Assembly: GCF_018143015.1 (NCBI RefSeq)
Contig: NC_054755.1
Coordinates: 13,030,624 to 13,094,623, forward strand
Direction of reading: 5' to 3'
Origin: Lytechinus variegatus
Taxonomy: Eukaryota; Echinodermata; Echinoidea; Temnopleuroida; Toxopneustidae
Length of the DNA: 64,000 nt
The notes beneath the pieces are model-generated. The model searched no databases. It worked only from the letters and a program-made list of their open reading frames with translations, and was not told the origin of the DNA. Of the stretch, positions 1 to 11,417 are shown in pieces. Position 1 is the stretch's first letter, and each line of letters starts with the position of its first letter. A program made the translations under genes and the position numbers.

Positions 1-820
1 TACGCATCATGATAATGTAATTTTATATAATTTACATTATAGAATTTGTTTAGTTTATTCAGGTTCTGGCGCAATTATTGTTGATATCTTTTTATATTTT
101 ATATTAGAATTGAATTCATTCTGAATTGCATTTGATATCGCTGTATAACTTTAATTAGAATCATAGAAAAGTGGTATCAAAAGTTTTTTCTTTACATATA
201 TATTTAACCATCAAGGAACTCGGTCGGTGTCACAGTCATGAGTAATGCGTTGATTATTGCACTGTATGACGTCATGATTATAATTATTGAATGTAGGATG
301 TTTATGCGTTGGCAGCTTGAAATTCATATCCGATCTATTTCCCGTTTTAATTACAAACGGACTGTTACCGATATCAGGGGGGGGGGGGGGGTGGACTTAT
401 CGGAATGAATCTGAGGATACTATCTTATTCATTTTTTTTTAGACATTCGTTGCGTTGCCGATTTTTACTTACACTTGCAATAATTTTAGACATTATGAAA
501 TGCTATAACGTTTATCATGCCTGAGCTAATTTGAGTTTGGAAAATGCAGTTACTACATTGGTTATGTTAATCATTGTCTATTGCTGTCTTTTTGAATGTG
601 ACGAATGTTATAGAGTCCCCTGTCTATTGTTTGATGAACAGGGCCCTGTCTCACAAAGAGTTACGTTTGATCAGATCAACCTCAACTATATGGAAATCCA
701 TCACTGTCATAATTTTTCTCACAGGAAATTTGCACAATATCCTGTGTATTCCAGAGAGAATCTCACTAAAATTTGAAGAAAACTATGAATGTATAAATAA
801 ACAACACAATTATCTATATA
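1..820. other. Intergenic, no gene
   Basis: AT-rich sequence without a convincing exon. It holds a full palindromic CRE (TGACGTCA) at 267-274 and a G-run near 377-391. At 640-665 a fragment resembles the GGGCCC...AGAAAGAGTTGC terminus of the small inverted-repeat elements at 55.9-56.3 kb. The two overlapping reading frames at 531-828 show no domain and look random. Confidence 0.6.
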
Positions 821-980
821 CACTGTAAAAAATGAAGTGCTAAATTAGCACTGACAGTGCTTGTATAGTGACTGCACTACGAGTGCTGATTTTCTAGTTT
901 AAATTTGAACTAAGAAATTAGTACTCGTAGTGCAGTCACTATACAAGCACTGTATTTAGCACTTCACTTTTTTTACAGTA
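821..980. mobile_element. Palindromic MITE, CACTGTAAAAA-ended (family A, copy 1)
   Basis: Almost the whole 160 bp folds on itself: the left half from CACTGTAAAAAATGAAGTGC is mirrored by a right half ending GCACTTCACTTTTTTTACAG. The centre is near AGTTTAAATTTGAACT. The interior shares long blocks (GTATAGTGACTGCACT and the AAATTTGAACTA centre) with the copy at 26,300-26,468, so the two are one family. Left flank is TA; the right end is followed by TA but has a diverged last base. No coding capacity, so non-autonomous. Confidence 0.85.
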
Positions 981-1153
981 AACCTGTTGAACTAACATGC
1001 TTTTTAGATGATGACGCTGCTGGCTTTCCATAGTTGTGGTTATTGGATCAATAAAGCTCTTTGTAAGATTGGGCCCATGCATGCAAGACTAGAAATGCGA
1101 TAGGCCTATGATAATTACTATCAAATAGGCCTGTAATCTACTGGAAGTAGATA

Positions 1154-1186
1154 AACCATGGAGCTATCTGTAATAGCTCCATGGTT
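1154..1186. repeat. Dispersed 'AGCTCCATGG' hairpin, copy 1
   Basis: Perfect 14-bp arms, AACCATGGAGCTAT and ATAGCTCCATGGTT, around the 5-base loop CTGTA. Further CCATGG copies follow directly (to about 1,200). Related hairpins occur at 19,850, 21,318 and 48,258. Confidence 0.75.
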
Positions 1187-1952
1187 AAACCATGGTTAAA
1201 CCAATGTACTATTTATGTTATTTAGCGGGGCTATTTGTAATTCCGTTGCTGAAACAGGGAATTGTTATCACTACTCTGGTTGAAAGGTGCACGATTACCA
1301 TTGTCCGCAAAAAAGTTTATCAAGTCCCTAAATAACTTTAAAAAAAAACTTTGCAAAACTTTCATTAAATTAAGCCACACTTAACTACGGTTTATGTATA
1401 TATTTGTGTTTTTGTTTATGTTTTCAATTTTGATTTGAATTTTTAGTTTTATGTTATGTTGTCTATTTTCACTATTTTCTGTTATTTATTCATTTACCAT
1501 GTATTTGTTCTGCGTTTGTTGTTTATGTTTCTTTTTATTCGTGGAGGGCTTTGTTGTTTAACAGATTCTTTTTTAACTTGAACCCGCACGACCCTCCACT
1601 GTTTTTTCGATGAATAATGATAATAATTTGGTGAATCAATCATGAAATCAATTATTTATTAGTACGTTCCAGTTAAATGTTCCTCTATAGCCACGTCGCT
1701 ATAAGGACATTAGATCGTAAGATAGATTGTAAGCATAATTATCATGCATTAAGGAACCATCGCCCCCCGCCCCTCATCAGTTTAGGGGAGGGGTAACAAC
1801 CTGCATCCCCCGGGAGAGATGCCGGTGGTATAGAACGAAGGCCACATGGGTCAAAACACCCGAATGATCTCGAGAAAAGCCCAACACAGGCTTGAATGAA
1901 AACATTGTGTTTCCTTCACTGTGAAGGTCTACGCTCGCTCAGTCAGTCACCC

Positions 1953-2135
1953 CTAACAAAATATCCATAAGTTTCCCCCTCTCTTTTTTTTATCCTTCCA
2001 GTAAGTAGGTGGATCTGCGTAAATGATATCAAATCGCTTTCCCTTTCCTCGAGATGGCAAAATAATCCAGCCATCAGGGAGCGGGCCGGTGACTTCAACG
2101 CGCGCCGTACCTGCGGGCGATCTTTCTGTCATCAC
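1953..2135 (-). pseudogene. Fragment resembling an adenine-methyltransferase (motif DIIYADPP)
   Basis: A GC-richer minus-strand frame of 60 codons ends in a stop at 1,953. Its middle contains LPDGW and then GKRFDIIYADPPTYW, followed by a basic KDKKKRGG stretch. DPP(W/Y/F) preceded by a hydrophobic strand ending in D is motif IV of N6-adenine methyltransferases of the MT-A70 and phage Dam type. Such domains also occur in DIRS-like retroelements, which are frequent in sea urchins. Only the motif-IV neighbourhood is present: no SAM-binding motif is visible, and the frame ends about 25 residues after DPP. It is best read as a broken fragment, perhaps of a mobile element. The family call is inference from one motif and could be chance. 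Confidence 0.33.
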
Positions 2136-2449
2136 TCCGCTGACGGTTTTTTTTTCTTTCTTCGAATTCTCCGTTCTATGAGGAATACGACAGAAGTTAT
2201 AAAAGTTAAAATGATTTGTCGAGTCGTAATTCCATCGTCATTCATTTCCTATTTATACAATGGGAGAAGATGTGTGACTTTATTCTCAAATTTGAGGGCA
2301 CACATTTAGAATTTCTTTCTCGTGAGATTTCATAATAAAAGGCAACAAAAATGAACTAAAAAATTGTCGGAGAGAAAATTCAAAAAGCTGATTTAGACCA
2401 CTGTCGTGTATAATATGCAGCATGAATACTTAATTTTACTTCTTTTACT

Positions 2450-2640
2450 GAAAGTTTTCACAGAATTCACCAAAAGTGTGCAACGACTCTTTCATTTTCA
2501 CTGTATAGAAAGTGCAAAAAAGTCCCATGAAAAACTCGGTCACTTCGCTCTCTCGCTTTCGAGTTTCCTCGATTTTTTTACGTGTCTTGCACCCCCGTAA
2601 AATAATTCTGCGTACTGCCCATGATTTAAACCCTATTAGG
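2450..2640 (+). repeat. Old dispersed repeat (family R), copy 1
   Basis: Shares ordered blocks with 5,940-6,125 and 14,220-14,370: AATTCACCAnAAGTGTG, then a C/G block around CGGTCnCTTCGCTC, then TTTTACGYGTCTTGC with a C-run, and finally AATTCTGCGTAC. Copies are partial and strongly diverged. The small frames over it on both strands are not genes. Confidence 0.65.
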
Positions 2641-2704
2641 GAAATAGGTCCCATGTGTATGTATTGGATAGTGGGAAAAGGGAGAGTTGAACTTTATAAA
2701 TATA

Positions 2705-2916
2705 CACTCTTAATAAATGTTTACCCAATATTGTAAAATGGGAACATGCCATGTTCGTGCATGTTGATTGGGTAAAAAGATATTTTGTCAATTTTACGCA
2801 GTGTTGCGTTGAAATAGCCCAATATGGGATAAACAAAATACCCAGCAAAAATGTATGTTCCCTTTCTACCCAAGTAATTAAATATTGGGTAAAATTTTAC
2901 TCGGTGTTTTAGAGCG
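2705..2916. mobile_element. MITE with CACTCT ends (family A-like, copy 2)
   Basis: Begins CACTCTTAATAAATG and ends TTTTAGAGCG, with imperfect inverted arms containing TTACCCAATATT on one side and AATATTGGGTAA on the other. Flanked by TA at 2,703-2,704 and 2,917-2,918, a Tc1/mariner-type target duplication. No coding capacity. Confidence 0.7.
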
Positions 2917-3465
2917 TAATAATAAGAATTTTAAATAAACCCTGATTGGCTATGGATAAATAATGTTCAGTATTTTGTTTTCATGTAGATTTAAAATCTA
3001 GGGCTGCTATTTTAAGTATCAAATGATTAGAAATTAGCAGTGTGGATATTGATTCAAAATCTTAAATTAATGCATGGCTTATTATTTCTCTATACGATAT
3101 AAAAAAAATAATCACAAAGATTGTAGGCCTGTATAAATCTATAGAGTTACACTGATCACTAAAAACATCCTATATATCTGGCAGTCTGTTGATTTTCAAT
3201 TTAAGACATTCAGATAAAAAAAGAGGGCACAAAATAATGGAATGAGAAATGATCAGGACTAGATAAAAACATTGGGGTCATTTTAGATCAGGGGGTGTAA
3301 GTAGATTTATTTTATAATTATGATGAACTGAAAATTGTCATCTTAAAATGCAGAAGAATAGATGAAACAGAGAGGAAGTGCAAACAATGAAGGAAGATGG
3401 GACGAAGAGATCCATATTACAGGAAGAAATATTGCAAAAACTCCAGTAGAAATGTTAGTATAAAT

Positions 3466-3640
3466 ATTATGATTAATAATAATGATAATAATAATGATGA
3501 TGATAATAATGATAATAATAGTAATAATAATAATAATTATTATTATCATGATAATGATAATAATAATAAGAAGAAGAAGAAGAAGAAAAGAAGAAGAAAA
3601 GAAGAAGAAAAAGAAGAAGAAGAAAAAGAAGAAGACAAAA
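3466..3640 (+). repeat. Mixed trinucleotide microsatellite (AAT/GAT/AAG)
   Basis: Imperfect runs of ATA/GAT trinucleotides grade into a purine-only AAG/GAA tract. The 109-codon frame read through it (Asn/Asp then Lys/Glu/Arg) is a low-complexity artefact. Confidence 0.9.
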
Positions 3641-3989
3641 TGATTTCAAGACCCCAACCCTATAACAGTAAGATGGAAATGAAGATTAAAGCTAATATTG
3701 ATTTGGACACCATGAAAAGAAAATAAATGTGATGAATATGTTCAAATTTGACTATTTCTTCGCATTTCATTTGCAATCAATCTATCGTCAAAATCTGTCC
3801 ATGTTGTGACAATACCGCTCACCAGTCGACATCCAAATATTATTTTCAATGTCGCTATCCTGCTGCTCGTATTGAGCGATAGCGACCTTGAAATCGTCAG
3901 GAAACGAAGAGGTAACCGGTAAACTTGAAGTTGAGCCGTTTTATACGCCATCCCACCTCCAAGGAAAAGGATGTACTAGGTGGAGATTA

Positions 3990-4150
3990 TATGAACTCGA
4001 GTTGTGAATTGTCGAAGTCGACGCTGGAAGCTCGGTGAGAAGTCGTACCGGATCGCTGAGTGTCATGCCGCGGTCCCAGCGGCGCGCAGGCCCCGCGAGG
4101 GATATCCCTCCTGTGCCCTATTCGACGACCCATTATATCACAAGCACGTA
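3990..4150. other. GC-rich, CpG-containing patch
   Basis: Locally GC-rich with many CpG (around GCCGCGGTCCCAGCGGCGCG) in otherwise AT-rich surroundings. No splice-bounded frame or recognisable motif. It could be a conserved regulatory block or an unrecognised repeat. Confidence 0.3.
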
Positions 4151-4714
4151 GTATTATTGCCAAGCCATGAAGTCTTTTCAGTATTGAGTTTTATTCTCTA
4201 AAAATACATCCGACTAAATGGCATAACATTGAGAATGATATTTGAAAAATACTTGACTGCATTTTATTTTTTTAAACCTGTGTAATACGGGTAATGATCG
4301 AAAAGCGACCGTGAATACAATAGGGTCTAAAATGTTGATTAAAATCATTAATCAATATCAGTGAATATAAAAGACTTTAAGTTTGCTAAAGTGGCATAGT
4401 GACCCTCCCCCCCACCCAAAAAAAAAATGAGAGGGAGGAATATAGTGAAGGTCCACGGAGCATATTTTGTAAGGATATGATATTCAGAAAATGATAATCA
4501 TAGATATTTCAAATTTTCTGCTTTTCCTTTTCTTTCTTTCTCTTCTTTTTTTTTCTCTGTCGTGGAACTTTTTTTTTTTTTTTTTTTTTGGGGGGGGGCA
4601 TTTACCCGAAATCCCCAATCCATATACGCCAGTGATCTCACTCATATCAATATCAAATAACATGAATAATGCTACGCGTCTTAAAAAAAACAGTATTTGC
4701 TGCCATTAGTCAGT

Positions 4715-5213
4715 CTAATGCCCTTTTTACACAGGATTTTCTTAACCCCGGACTATCGCTAACCCCGTACTATCCTTAACCCCGTACTATTTTTTTTCCT
4801 TTTCACACATGCCAAATTGTTATTGCTAACCCCGGATAAGGAATGCTTGCTTTTTACACACGAAACTCGCTAACCCCGGACTAGTGGTTTTTGTCGATCA
4901 TTCGTAGTACAAGTGCTTCACTCGCAATTTCCTTAACCCCGTACTATTTAAGCTTAGCCCACTTTCGTTTTACACATGCGATCTTAACCCCGTACTATTG
5001 CTCTTAGCACCGCAATTGGTGGGATAACCCTGCTTTTTTGCAGGGCCAAATAATCCCGTACTATAGGTGGGGTTAGCCCACTTTGCAAAAACGCTGTGTA
5101 AAACGTAAGTGGGCTAAGCTTAACCCCGTACTATAGGTGGGGCTAAATTGCCATTTAGCCCCACCAATAGTACGGGGTTAAGGAAATTTTAGCCTGTCTA
5201 AAAAGGGTATTAG
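4715..5213. mobile_element. Inverted-repeat element with a reiterated TTAACCCCGTACTAT motif
   Basis: Termini match in inverted orientation: CTAATGCCCTTTTTACACAGG on the left, and the complement of CCTGTCTAAAAAGGGTATTAG on the right. Inside, the 15-mer TTAACCCCGTACTAT or a close variant (GGACTAT) occurs about nine times on the plus strand, from 4,743 to about 5,135. It appears once on the minus strand at 5,166-5,181, next to the right terminus. A GGTGGGGCTA motif pairs with TAGCCCCACC at 5,143-5,165. No coding capacity. The repeats resemble subterminal transposase-binding arrays of non-autonomous DNA transposons. The target duplication is unclear. Confidence 0.75.
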
Positions 5214-5593
5214 GATATGGATTTTTTTTCATTATTTCAATATTCTCCAACTCTTCATCTTCGTTTTTGGTTGTTATATGTATAATTTATGCTTCTTCTG
5301 ATGATTTAACAACTACAAGACTACAACTACAATTATCTCAACGAATTTAGCGTGGCTTCTCTTTATTGCCCCGATCTCTGACTATTGCAATGTTCGCATT
5401 ATCATTGTCTGTTCTCTCGTATATAATAATTATAGTTTATTATCATCATCATTACCAACGTCTTACTTACTTTATAATTGCAATGTTTAACCATGAAGGG
5501 TCCATTTATCCAAACGAAATAATTGTGTTCATTTTCTGAGTTGTCTTCCAAAAGACTTTAGCGAAATCGCCATGAAAGCGAAGCAGCCTCAGA

Positions 5594-5606
5594 TGACCTA
5601 TGACCT
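5594..5606 (-). promoter_or_regulatory. Perfect DR1 nuclear-receptor site
   Basis: TGACCTATGACCT on the plus strand reads AGGTCATAGGTCA on the minus: two consensus half-sites one base apart (HNF4/RXR/COUP-TF type). A third half-site (AGGTCA) lies at 5,620-5,625. Function is inferred from sequence only, 12 kb upstream of Zic. Confidence 0.35.
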
Positions 5607-5939
5607 TGTGTCCTCGTCCAGGTCAAATTCCCTTGAGTACGGGTTTTACTTCCGCTCATAAATCCAAGGGATCTCTTTCGACGCAAATGACTTCTCAATT
5701 GAGCCCTAAATCGGGCCTATTAACATGTGTAAAAGCACTTGACATGGGTTATAAATATTATGGAGATTGATTGTCAAGCTTTAAACACATCGGCACAGTT
5801 TACGCACAGGTCGTCCAGTGTTACAACTGTAGAACTTGCACCATGTTTGCACGAAATAATATTTTCTTTTCATAATCAAAACAGAATCACAAAATACTAA
5901 TTATTCGATGTTGGTGGCCTGAGAAAAATTGATGTGAAG

Positions 5940-6125
5940 TGACTGATTAATTTGGGTGTACGCAGCGAGGGAGGGGGAGGAGTTGCCCCCCCCCCCTGAA
6001 ATTTTGAAAACTTACAATATTTCAATAAATTTCTCCAAATTCACCAGAAGTGTGTGCGAAATTTCAGTTTAGAAAATGCATTTATAGCGCCCCATTGCAA
6101 GCTCGGCCGCTTCGCTCGAATTTAT
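5940..6125 (+). repeat. Old dispersed repeat (family R), copy 2
   Basis: Begins near GTACGCAGCGAGGG with a C-run, continues through AAATTCACCAGAAGTGTGTG and ends CGGCCGCTTCGCTCG. These blocks are shared in order with the copy at 2,450-2,640. Confidence 0.6.
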
Positions 6126-9100
6126 TCGATAAATGTATTTAATATGCAACACTAATATCATGGATCAATGTAATAGCTTCATGATTTTATATAGCGCTTG
6201 AATTAATCCACACAAATCTGTTATTAGTTTCTACGCCTTTCTTACCTATGGAGCATTTGATATTTATTCTGTGATAAGATCAATACAATCAACTATACAA
6301 AAATCTAGTCACTTTTTGATAGAAAATCATATTAAGTGCCCCTCTATGGCGAAGTGTGTTGTCAAATATTAGTAGATTGTTAAAAAGAATGTAGTATCCC
6401 CTTCCATGTTAATTTATTGTTTTTATTTTAAAAATATGATAATGAAATTGAGAGGAATTGTTTTAAATGCACATCACCCTTACATACGTAATATATTATT
6501 CTTTTATGACTTTTGTTATTTGGATATACGTCATAAATACGATATCACAATATGAGAGCTTATTTCATATGCATAGTAAACCACAATGCATTCAAAGTTC
6601 CCATAGGTTAATATTTCCAAGAAACAACAGGGGGTAATTCCTTTGTTTAAAGGGGGCGGTTTCTTCCAGTGAGGGGGTATTGTTTGGTGTTGATGAGGGA
6701 AAGGGGATATGAGTGTCCCCCTGAGACCCGACCAGAGGGGAGGAAATAATTGGGCGATGAAAGGGAAATGAGTGAAAGTCAGGACTGCCCAACACAAGTT
6801 TTAGGGAGAGAAATGTTTTCTTCCAGTGCTTCTAAAATATAATTCACGACATGTGCTGTATAAATCAAAGAGTAATATTTTTTCAGAATTCAGGTATGTT
6901 TTGGTCAAAAAATAATGATAAGAAGGAAAGGGCAAATTCACAATTTTCAAGCGGCATTTTTATTCAGAAAAAATGTGAAGCAAACCATGAGTCTACATAA
7001 AAAAAAACTAGTTTAAAAGGCTATTAAAGATGGGGGGGGGCACAAGCCGGATGCCCCCCCCCCCGAACCATCACTGTACTTAAGTGATATAGTAGTAGCA
7101 GTATATGTAAGAGAAGTAGGCTGAAATAGAGAAGTTGTAGCATCAAATTAGAATTTGTGATTGCATTAGAAGTAGTATAAATACGTCTACAGAAAAGGTA
7201 AAAAATATAATGAAAAAAATGTTACGATCTAAAGAAGAAAAAATATGAAAGAAGACGGAAAAGCTGTTTGCAAGAGAGAAAAGAGAAAGGGGACGAAGAA
7301 GAAAATGGCTGCTCAGGAAGAGGCTGAAGCGACCGATATGACCAAGAAAGGGTGTGTGTGGGGGGGGGGGGGTATAGGCCCATCTCAACTAATTTCTTTA
7401 TTATTATAATCATGTTAATAATAGGAGATGTAGTAATGATTGGGGACGTTGAATGGGTGAGACAAGTGTCGTGAAAATGAGTCACGTATGCGAATAAATC
7501 TCGGTTAATAGCTTATAATTTTCAGGAAGCCCAAGAGCTCAGACAATCATAAATTTCATAGTTTTGACGATATTTATGATCTGGTTTGACAATTATTGCA
7601 CAGGTAGGAAGATAAAATGATGGGGAATTTACACATAACGGAGGGAAGTCTCAAATATTGTGAGATGAATAAGAAATCTTAAAGTTGTAAGTAACAAATT
7701 CTGATGATCATGGACTGTTGCAGATCTTGCAGGGCTTTTCTCCATTCGCTCTTTTCTATTTTCTCTCTTGTGTTTTTTTTCATAATTAATTGCCATTCTT
7801 TTCATAGTTTGTAGCCAAAAGAGACCAAGAAATAGAACATTTTTTTATTTGCAAATATTCTGAAGTTGTCATCCTATACTTCTTATTTTCTCTCATTTGT
7901 ATTTTGCGCTTTGAAACGTTTGCACATTGCACATTGCAAAAGTCATTAATTGTTATTACATGCAGGGAGTCACAACTCAGTGCCATTAGTACAGGAGCAC
8001 TCTCACATGGACAGGTTTGTATTGATACGGCGATCATCATAACAACATGAACAATGTCCATTAATTAATGAACGAGTATATACTACTAACCATAAACATT
8101 AAGATGAATTACATGGCCAGAGGTAATCAGTTCTGTAGCGGGTTTGAACCTCGAACCCCTAAACAAAGATTATTTTTGTAATTACTTAAAAAAAATGTAT
8201 TGACCAATGCATTGAACATTCGTGATTACTAAAATGTTTATATCAACGGCTATTAAAAGTCAAGTTTTTGTGTTTACAGTTGTTAATCAATGACATGGTG
8301 GTGATAGTATTTAATTTGATTTGATTTATTGATTCCCGTTTCACAGTTGTATAAAATATGATAAACATAACATATTAAATTAAAAAACAATACAAACCAT
8401 AGTATCATAAATAACATAAGATTAGCGTCGACATCTAACTATTACGTTATAGTCTGATAACTATGAAGGCTTGCACTCTAAATTTCAAAATTAGTATGTT
8501 TTTATTTATTCTGGATCCCAAATAAATAAAATCGATAGTGTTTATGTTTCAAATCAATGCGAAATGTAATTTGTTCCAATACCGACCATAATGAGAAGAG
8601 TGGATATGATTGCATCTCTCCATGGTGATTACCGTTGAGAGAACTTTTGAAATGTTTGGATACAAAATAGTTTGGATGTCATATTGGTCATACTGGATAA
8701 AAAAAAAGAATTTTAGAGGCCTAAAATTACTATACTTCATATTCCAACAAATATTCTTACTCTCATTTTCACAAACAATGCACGAAGCTTGTCACTCTAA
8801 CAACAAGTTGTTTTAACTGTTTTGAAGCTTAGATAACATGTTTCAATTTTTTTAACAACTTCTTAAAAACTCAAAACAATAGTGGTTTAGAGTGCTCCAT
8901 TTTTAACCGCGTTTTTACAGAGTGCATTTCTGAGTAACATTCCTGTTGTAAAACAAGGTGAATTTCGTGGCGGATTTCCACTTTAATTTAGAGATAACTT
9001 AAACTCCGTTTTCTGACAGCAAATGAATTATAGTGTTCTTCGTTGTCAATTTCAATCATTTTACTGATCTAGCGGGCTACTTTACGATGACGTGGTTGGT

Positions 9101-9240
9101 CCTTTGTGAGTACAATGACCTTATAAGGCGGAAAGATAAAAAGAAAAATCGCGTCAACAATGAATTTCCTTTTCTCTCCATTTTGCGATATCTTAATCAA
9201 TTATGTTTCCTTTGTCTGGGTTTTAATATAATCTCCCTCT
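6126..9240. other. Intergenic, no gene
   Basis: AT-rich DNA with facing G-run/C-run fragments at 7,031-7,065 and a G-run at 7,360-7,372, remnants of small fold-back repeats. A possible short element at 8,793-8,894 begins CACTCTAA and ends TTAGAGTG. The open frames (6,531-6,797, 7,143-7,485, 7,786-8,061) lack domains and splice support. Confidence 0.55.
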
Positions 9241-9295
9241 CTCTTGTATAGATCTAGAAATTTCAAAATTACATTTCTTTTTCTTTTTCGTTCGA

Positions 9296-9318
9296 GTAAC
9301 CATAGCAACCATGGCAAC
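9296..9318 (+). promoter_or_regulatory. Double RFX X-box
   Basis: GTAACCATAGCAAC fits the RFX consensus GTNRCC-N0-3-RGYAAC exactly. An overlapping second unit, AGCAACCATGGCAAC, extends it. X-boxes are bound by RFX factors that drive ciliary genes. No adjacent promoter or gene is visible, so relevance is uncertain. Confidence 0.35.
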
Positions 9319-9340
9319 TTTCTTCTTGTTTCTTTTTCCT

Positions 9341-9602
9341 GTTCTCATTTTACTTCTTCTTCTTCTTCGTTTTCTTCTTTTCTTTTTCTTCTTCTTCTTC
9401 TTCTCTTATTCTTCTTCTTCTTTTTCCTGTTCTCCTTCTTCTTCTTATTATTATTATTTTTACTATTATTGTTATTATTATTTCTATTATCATCATCATT
9501 ATTATTATTATTCTCCTTCTTCTCCTCCTCCTCCTTCTTCTTCTTCTTCTCCTCCTCCTCCTCCTTCTTCTTCTTCATCATCTTCTTCTTCTTTTCTTCC
9601 CC
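9341..9602 (+). repeat. Pyrimidine trinucleotide microsatellite (TTC/TCC/TTA)
   Basis: Long imperfect runs of TTC, TCC and TAT/TCA triplets. Frames across it on both strands (Phe/Leu/Ser, Ser/Pro/Tyr or Lys/Glu/Asn-rich, up to 195 codons) are products of the repeat. Confidence 0.9.
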
Positions 9603-10120
9603 TCCTCCTAAAATCGAATGTGACTTTGGTTGTTTCATCTTTTATCCGACAAATCCGAGATATTTTTGTTTTCTATACAGATATCCCTTCTTAATAAATA
9701 GGAACAAATACTTTTTTTATTCAGGGAAGGGGTCACTTCCAAATCACCCCTCTTGGTTCAAAAGGGTAACAAACATTTATACATCCGCCAATTTGGTCAG
9801 AGCAATAATCTTTCCGATTTCTCATTTTTAATTTCCTTTATGTACAAGAGAGAACTGTCCCTTCCTGGCCCCTTTCTCTGTAATAAATCGGATGAAATTA
9901 TTCAGTGATAATTTCTTTCAACCTTTCTTGCACATCTGTTATGAATTCAGCCGATCGTTCTTCGATTCCAGTAGCGTAGCGTGATATTTTCTATTTCTAT
10001 TAAGGGGGGGGGGGATGCCAGAAGGGGTTAGTTTGCGTGCAAAATATAAAGTATAAAGTAGCAATATTGGCAAAATGTTTCTTGTTCTTTTCGTTATATA
10101 TTGCTTTGAAAACTATTTAT

Positions 10121-10261
10121 CAGGGGCCGCGGAACGGTTTTCAAAGTGGGGGGGGGGGGGGGCTGACCATGCTAAAAAATTGTTTTTTGTACACGGTTTT
10201 GGAAAAAAAGTGGGGGCTGAAGCCCCCCCCCCCCTCCCCGCCCCCGGTTCCGTGTCCCCTG
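10121..10261. mobile_element. Small fold-back element, CAGGGGCC-ended
   Basis: Starts CAGGGGCCGCGGAACGG and ends CCGGTTCCGTGTCCCCTG, imperfect inverted copies of each other. A G-run at 10,147-10,161 faces a C-run at 10,224-10,235. TAT flanks both ends and may be the target duplication. Non-coding. Confidence 0.65.
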
Positions 10262-11417
10262 TATATAGCATACATTTCAGAAAATATAAGAAAGAAAGGA
10301 CTGAAAAGGGAAGAAAAAAGGTACATAACTATTTTTTTCATTTCAAAGTACAGTTTTCCATAAAATGAAAGTGCCTGTTTAAAACCGACAAAATTACTAG
10401 GTGCAATAGTTAGGCTAACTTTGGATGTTTAACTAATGATATTTATCAGTGAATTCATATTGTATAATTTGATGAATTTTATTTGAAATATGAGCTAGCT
10501 AATTTGGGGGTAAATCGTTCCCCTTTACCCAGGCCTATTTTATTGCCACTCTGAGTGTATGAAGGGTTCTTTCATTAACAGTTTTTTTTAAGAGGTCACT
10601 GCGCTACTAAGAATGATTTAGTCTTGTGAATTCTCTGCGATGATTTTTAATTGCATCTCGGTGTACCTAAAGAAAGGACCTTTGGGAAGTTAAAGGGTTT
10701 TACCAGATAATTTTTTTAAGTAACTATATCTAAGTCATCTACATTCATGGCATTTGCACGATTTGATGACTGCTTCAAACTTAATTATTCATGTTTTGGA
10801 CAATTTGAAGTAGATTCATCACGACGTTCGAAACAGGGGCGATGGAACCGGGGGTATGCCTTATTTTTTTCGAAATGAAATACCTTTTTAAAGTAAAACA
10901 TAATAAATTTTGGTTAGAGAATAATAATAAAAAAAATAGGCTCGCGCTACGCGTTCGCATCAATTATTGCTCAGTAATGTATTCATCCTGTTCATCGTTA
11001 CAAAAATGCTTAGAATGTCAATTTTTCAGGTTGGAATATCACTGATTTTTGGCTTGCGTTTTGTGCTAGCATCAATTTTTATTTAGTAAGGTACTCATTC
11101 TGTTCCTGGTTACAAAAAATGCTTATAATGTCCAGTTTTCAGGTCGGAATTATTTCGCGCTCGCATTATTCGATTGGTGAGATATGTTGTATTCTATTCA
11201 CGAGTCACTAAATGCACTCCTTAACCATGTTAACAGGTTAGTTTTCTGGTCAATATATAAAAAAAATCCCTTTGGTTTCTCTATGAATATACGAATGTCA
11301 TTATGTAACTTCAATTTTTAAACTCTTGACGTAAAATGATATGATTGATCAAAGTCTATCGAATAACGATATTGAACGATGATATACATGTACATTCAAA
11401 TCGTATACCGTGGAGAA
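10262..11417. other. Intergenic, no gene
   Basis: AT-rich. A diverged ~120-bp direct repeat is visible near 10,970-11,045 and 11,080-11,155: both contain TTCATTCTGTTC-like sequence followed by TTACAAAAATGCTTA and TTTTCAGGT. No exon can be supported. Confidence 0.45.

Noticed and set aside
4715..5213. CRISPR array, because of the spaced 15-base repeats
   Set aside because: Spacing is irregular, one copy is inverted, the ends are inverted repeats and the genome is animal.
9244..9831. 195-codon Phe/Leu/Ser-rich frame
   Set aside because: It reads through a TTC/TCC/TTA microsatellite; overlapping frames on both strands are equally long and equally low in complexity.
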